Assembly (NCBI GenBank): GCA_903930255.1 | Contig: CAIYYA010000003.1 | Span: forward strand, 1-39,672 | DNA length: 39,672 nt | From: an uncultured beta proteobacterium | GTDB taxonomy: Bacteria; Pseudomonadota; Gammaproteobacteria; Burkholderiales; Burkholderiaceae_C | Reading direction: 5' to 3' | Shown: positions 37,214 to 39,672 of the stretch, in pieces | How the letters are laid out: every line of letters starts with the position of its first letter | Position numbering within the stretch: position 1 is the first letter of the stretch | Notes under the pieces: generated by a model | Database searches by the model: none | What the model saw: the letters and a program-made list of their open reading frames with translations, nothing else | What the model was told of the DNA's origin: nothing | Made by a program: the position numbers and the translations under genes

Positions 37214-37840
37214 ATGTTTACTGGAATCATCACTGGCCTTGGCCAAATTCAGCAGGTTGCCCCGATGGGCACATCCGACGCGCACGGCAAACGTTTAACG
37301 ATCTCGACACCGGCTGGCTATCTGGATGACGTCGCACTGGGCGACAGCATTGCGCTCAATGGTGCCTGCATGACCGTGACGTCGCTGATGCCGCCAGCGT
37401 TGCGCTTTACAGTCGATATATCGGCAGAGTCACTCAGCAAAACCGCAGGCTTGGATCAAGCAGGCCCGATCAACCTCGAAAAAGCACTGCGTGCGAATGA
37501 CCGCTTGGGCGGCCATCTTGTCTCGGGGCATGTGGATGGGATTGGCCTTGTGCAGTGCTTAAGTCCGGTCGGCGAGAGCTGGCGGTTGGAGATTTTGGCA
37601 CCCAAGACGTTGGCAAAATACTTGGCCTACAAGGGTTCGATCACGGTCAATGGTGTCAGCCTGACGGTCAACAGCATCGAAGATCAGGATGCTGGGTGCC
37701 TGATGCGCATTAACCTGATTCCACACACGCTGCAAAATACGGCACTAGGCAATTTGTGTGCTGGGTCAAACGTCAACTTGGAAATTGATTTGATTGCGCG
37801 CTATGTTGAGCGCATGCTTGGCGCAAGTGCCCCCGGTTAA
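37214..37840 (+). CDS. ribE: Riboflavin synthase alpha subunit
   Basis: RibE dismutates two 6,7-dimethyl-8-ribityllumazine molecules to riboflavin. The 208-residue protein has the start MFTGIITGLGQI and two tandem lumazine-binding barrels (GACMTVTSL in the first; GSITVNGVSLTVNSI in the second). GGHLVSGHVDGIG lies between them, and the C-terminus is IARYVERM. Length is normal. It follows the Wzy/PglL-like gene by 15 bases. Together with ribD it makes a split riboflavin operon; ribBA and ribH would be elsewhere. Confidence 0.96.
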   Translation: MFTGIITGLGQIQQVAPMGTSDAHGKRLTISTPAGYLDDVALGDSIALNGACMTVTSLMPPALRFTVDISAESLSKTAGLDQAGPINLEKALRANDRLGGHLVSGHVDGIGLVQCLSPVGESWRLEILAPKTLAKYLAYKGSITVNGVSLTVNSIEDQDAGCLMRINLIPHTLQNTALGNLCAGSNVNLEIDLIARYVERMLGASAPG

Positions 37841-37847
37841 ACGAGGC

Positions 37848-37903
37848 TCCTTCGACCGTTCGTCGAGCTCACGACCGGCCAAGCTCAGGGCGAACGGTTT
37901 CAT
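37848..37903 (-). repeat. Degenerate R1 relative between ribE and nrdR
   Basis: The stretch retains CGAACGGTTTCAT and AGCTCAGGGCGAAC of R1, with CCGTTCG (37856-37862) pairing with CGAACGG (37891-37897). It forms a hairpin between the convergent ribE and nrdR. On the minus strand the nrdR TGA (37902-37900) lies in the ATGAAACCG part of the repeat. It may act as a shared terminator, although no T-run is present. Confidence 0.65.
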
Positions 37904-38346
37904 CGGACTTCATCCACCAGGGTTTTGAAGTCGTCGATGTCTTCAAAACTGCGGTACACGCTGGCAAAGCGAACATACGCCACTTTGTCCAGCCGTTTGA
38001 GCTCGAACATGACCAACTCGCCCACGCGTGTGGAGAGCACTTCGCGCAGACCCAAGTTGAGCAGTTTTTCTTCGATGCGCTCCACCGCAGCGTCGACTTG
38101 CTCGGTGCTGACTGGGCGTTTGCGCAATGCCAGTTTCATCGATGCCAACAATTTTGCGCGTTCGTACTCAATGCGGCGACCGTCTTTTTTGACGATCGCT
38201 GGTAAATTAAGCTCGGCTCGTTCGTAGGTTGTAAAGCGTTTGTCGCAAGCGGTGCAGCGCCTTCTGCGGCGAATAAAGCCGCCGTCTTCAGCCACCCGAG
38301 TCTCAGCAACCTGGGTGTCGGGGTGACTGCAGAAGGGGCATTTCAT
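37900..38346 (-). CDS. nrdR: Transcriptional repressor NrdR
   Basis: NrdR represses ribonucleotide reductase genes in response to ATP/dATP. The 148-residue protein has the N-terminal zinc ribbon (Cys3, Cys6, Cys31, Cys34; [25 protein letters not shown]) and an ATP-cone ([46 protein letters not shown]). Length is standard. It lies downstream of glyA on the same strand, a common beta-proteobacterial pair, but the gap is filled by three 69-bp repeats. No nrd gene is in this window. Confidence 0.96.
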   Translation of the reverse strand: MKCPFCSHPDTQVAETRVAEDGGFIRRRRRCTACDKRFTTYERAELNLPAIVKKDGRRIEYERAKLLASMKLALRKRPVSTEQVDAAVERIEEKLLNLGLREVLSTRVGELVMFELKRLDKVAYVRFASVYRSFEDIDDFKTLVDEVR

Positions 38347-38360
38347 TTAATTATTGGTCT

Positions 38361-38559
38361 GCTACGAAGTGTTGGGGACAGAGCTTGTTCACAACGCGCA
38401 AACTGCGGTCTGTCCCACAATTTCGGACAGCTACGAAGTGTTGGGGACAGAGCTTGTTCACAACGCGCAAACTGCGGTCTGTCCCACAATTTCGGACAGC
38501 TACGAAGTGTTGGGGACAGAGCTTGTTCACTGCGTGTAACTGCGGTCTGTCCCACAATT
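38361..38559. repeat. R3: three tandem 69-bp repeats between glyA and nrdR
   Basis: The unit starting GCTACGAAGTGTTGGGGACA begins at 38361, 38430 and 38499. The first two are identical over what I compared; the third is shorter (to 38559) and diverges in the stretch after TTGTTCAC. Each unit holds GGGGACAGAG and GGTCTGTCCCAC as a long imperfect inverted pair, the pattern of REP elements tied to REP-associated tyrosine transposases. The first bases on the minus strand overlap the glyA stop codon. 69 is a multiple of three, so false open frames run through in both directions. Confidence 0.9.
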
Positions 38560-39672
38560 ATCCATAAACCGGGAAGCGTGCCGTCAGGGCGTTCACTCTG
38601 GCGCGCACAGCAGCAATGTTGGCTTCGTCGCGCGGGTTGTCGAGCACGTCGGCGATCAGGTTGGCGGTTTGGCGTGCTTCTTCGTCTTTAAAACCGCGTG
38701 TGGTCATAGCCGGGGTGCCAATGCGCACGCCGCTGGTCACCATCGGCTTTTCAGGGTCGTTGGGGATGGCATTTTTGTTGATGGTCATGTGCGCGCTGCC
38801 CAACACGGCTTCGGCCTCTTTGCCGGTGATGTTTTTCGAGCGCAAATCAACCAGCATCACATGGCTTTCGGTGCGACCACTGACAATGCGCAGACCGCGC
38901 TCTGTCAGGGTTTCGGCAACGATGCGGGCATTGGTCAGCACTTGTTGCTGATACAGCTTGAACTCAGGTTGCAGCGCTTCTTTGAAAGCCACTGCCTTGG
39001 CGGCAATGACGTGCATCAGTGGGCCACCTTGCAAGCCGGGGAATATGGCGCTGTTGATGGCTTTCTCGTGCTGCGCTTTCATCAAAATAATGCCGCCACG
39101 TGGGCCGCGCAAGCTCTTATGGGTCGTTGAAGTGACGACATCGGCAAAGGGCACCGGATTGGGATAAACACCGGCGGCAATCAGGCCCGCGTAGTGCGCC
39201 ATGTCGACCATGAAGATGGCACCCACGTCTTTGGCAACTTTCGCAAAGCGTTCAAAATCAATGCGCAGGCTGTACGCGCTGGCGCCGGCAATGATCAGCT
39301 TGGGCTTGGACTCGTGGGCTTTGCGCTCCATCGCGTCGTAGTCGATCTCTTCCTTGTCGTTCAAGCCGTAGCTCACGACGTTGAACCACTTGCCGCTCAT
39401 ATTCAAAGCCATGCCGTGGGTCAGGTGGCCGCCTTCGGCCAGACTCATGCCCATGATGGTGTCGCCGGGCTTGAGAAACGCCAAAAAGACGGCTTCGTTG
39501 GCGGATGCGCCGCAATGCGCTTGCACGTTGGCGGCTTCTGCGCCAAAAATTTGTTTCACGCGATCGAGCGCCAATTGCTCGGCTATATCGACAAATTCGC
39601 AGCCACCGTAATAGCGCTTGCCGGGGTAACCTTCGGCGTATTTGTTGGTGAGCTGTGTGCCTTGCGCTGCCA
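38558..39672 (-). CDS. glyA: Serine hydroxymethyltransferase (5' end outside the window)
   Basis: GlyA interconverts serine and glycine with tetrahydrofolate using pyridoxal phosphate. The frame is open to the window edge, where it reads [19 protein letters not shown], so the first 40-50 residues are missing. Visible: [15 protein letters not shown], the substrate loop, [17 protein letters not shown], and the PLP lysine in [28 protein letters not shown] lies near the C-terminus. It ends VYG with a TAA exactly at the R3 repeat. It is probably co-transcribed with nrdR. Confidence 0.97.
   Translation of the reverse strand, partial: AAQGTQLTNKYAEGYPGKRYYGGCEFVDIAEQLALDRVKQIFGAEAANVQAHCGASANEAVFLAFLKPGDTIMGMSLAEGGHLTHGMALNMSGKWFNVVSYGLNDKEEIDYDAMERKAHESKPKLIIAGASAYSLRIDFERFAKVAKDVGAIFMVDMAHYAGLIAAGVYPNPVPFADVVTSTTHKSLRGPRGGIILMKAQHEKAINSAIFPGLQGGPLMHVIAAKAVAFKEALQPEFKLYQQQVLTNARIVAETLTERGLRIVSGRTESHVMLVDLRSKNITGKEAEAVLGSAHMTINKNAIPNDPEKPMVTSGVRIGTPAMTTRGFKDEEARQTANLIADVLDNPRDEANIAAVRARVNALTARFPVYG

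Noticed and set aside
38361-38559. Possible CRISPR array
   Set aside because: Units are 69 bp and directly tandem with no unique spacers, and no cas genes are near.
38323-38691. Open frames on both strands through the 69-bp repeats
   Set aside because: The unit length is a multiple of three, so repeated frames stay open by chance; part is antisense to glyA.

Overview
The window reads as a chromosomal segment of a betaproteobacterium, most likely Burkholderiales/Comamonadaceae (Rhodoferax-like). The clues are a phasin (polyhydroxyalkanoate storage), an E. coli-type [4Fe-4S] IlvD, a full cbb3 oxidase block with Fnr and HemN, the fimT-pilV-pilW-pilX/pilY1/pilE minor-pilin set next to ribD/ribE and nrdR/glyA, and intergenic repeats whose translation reads [11 protein letters not shown]. 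This assignment rests on gene content and protein resemblance only; no search was run. No rRNA, tRNA, insertion-sequence transposase, prophage or CRISPR array was seen.

Layout. 1-1326: an inverted-repeat-bounded stretch, a terminator, two PhaR-like operator sites, a phasin with its own terminator, and a small conserved protein. 1360-4018: a lipoprotein S9-family peptidase divergent from an exported glutathione peroxidase. 4017-4374 is a gene-free stretch packed with repeats, followed by an AAA-ATPase/PD-(D/E)XK protein. 6006-9543: ilvD, lgt and a crotonase-fold protein. 9672-15012: a tight three-gene signalling operon made of a FIST-domain sensor, a soluble PAS hybrid histidine kinase with REC and Hpt domains, and a REC-HD-GYP c-di-GMP phosphodiesterase.

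15076-26188 is a low-oxygen respiration island: a universal stress protein, ccoI-ccoS, ccoN-O-Q-P, ccoG, a short fixH, fnr, hemN and a SafE-like membrane protein. Four good Fnr boxes lie in it: between usp and ccoI, before ccoN, and two between fnr and hemN. A strong intrinsic terminator separates ccoP from ccoG. ccoS (44 aa) and ccoQ (47 aa) are short but clear.

26272-37198 is a type IV pilus region: fimT, pilV, pilW and pilX on the plus strand, pilY1 on the minus strand, then pilE on the plus strand overlapping ribD. A Wzy/PglL-type O-oligosaccharyltransferase or ligase lies between ribD and ribE. The window ends with ribE convergent to nrdR, and with glyA (cut by the window edge) upstream of nrdR.

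Three repeat families deserve attention. R1 is a 104-bp hairpin element with three copies that differ from one another by one or two bases, plus two degenerate relatives. R2 is a 79-bp element, one copy of which has 26-bp inverted arms. R3 is a 69-bp unit in three tandem copies between glyA and nrdR. These elements sit exactly at gene ends and often contain the stop codon of the neighbouring gene. One R1 copy also provides the apparent first codons of the Wzy/PglL-like protein. The strongest candidate for a less-described system is the FIST / PAS-hybrid kinase / HD-GYP operon. It resembles NosP-NahK nitric oxide signalling wired directly to c-di-GMP breakdown, and it lies beside the Fnr/cbb3 island.
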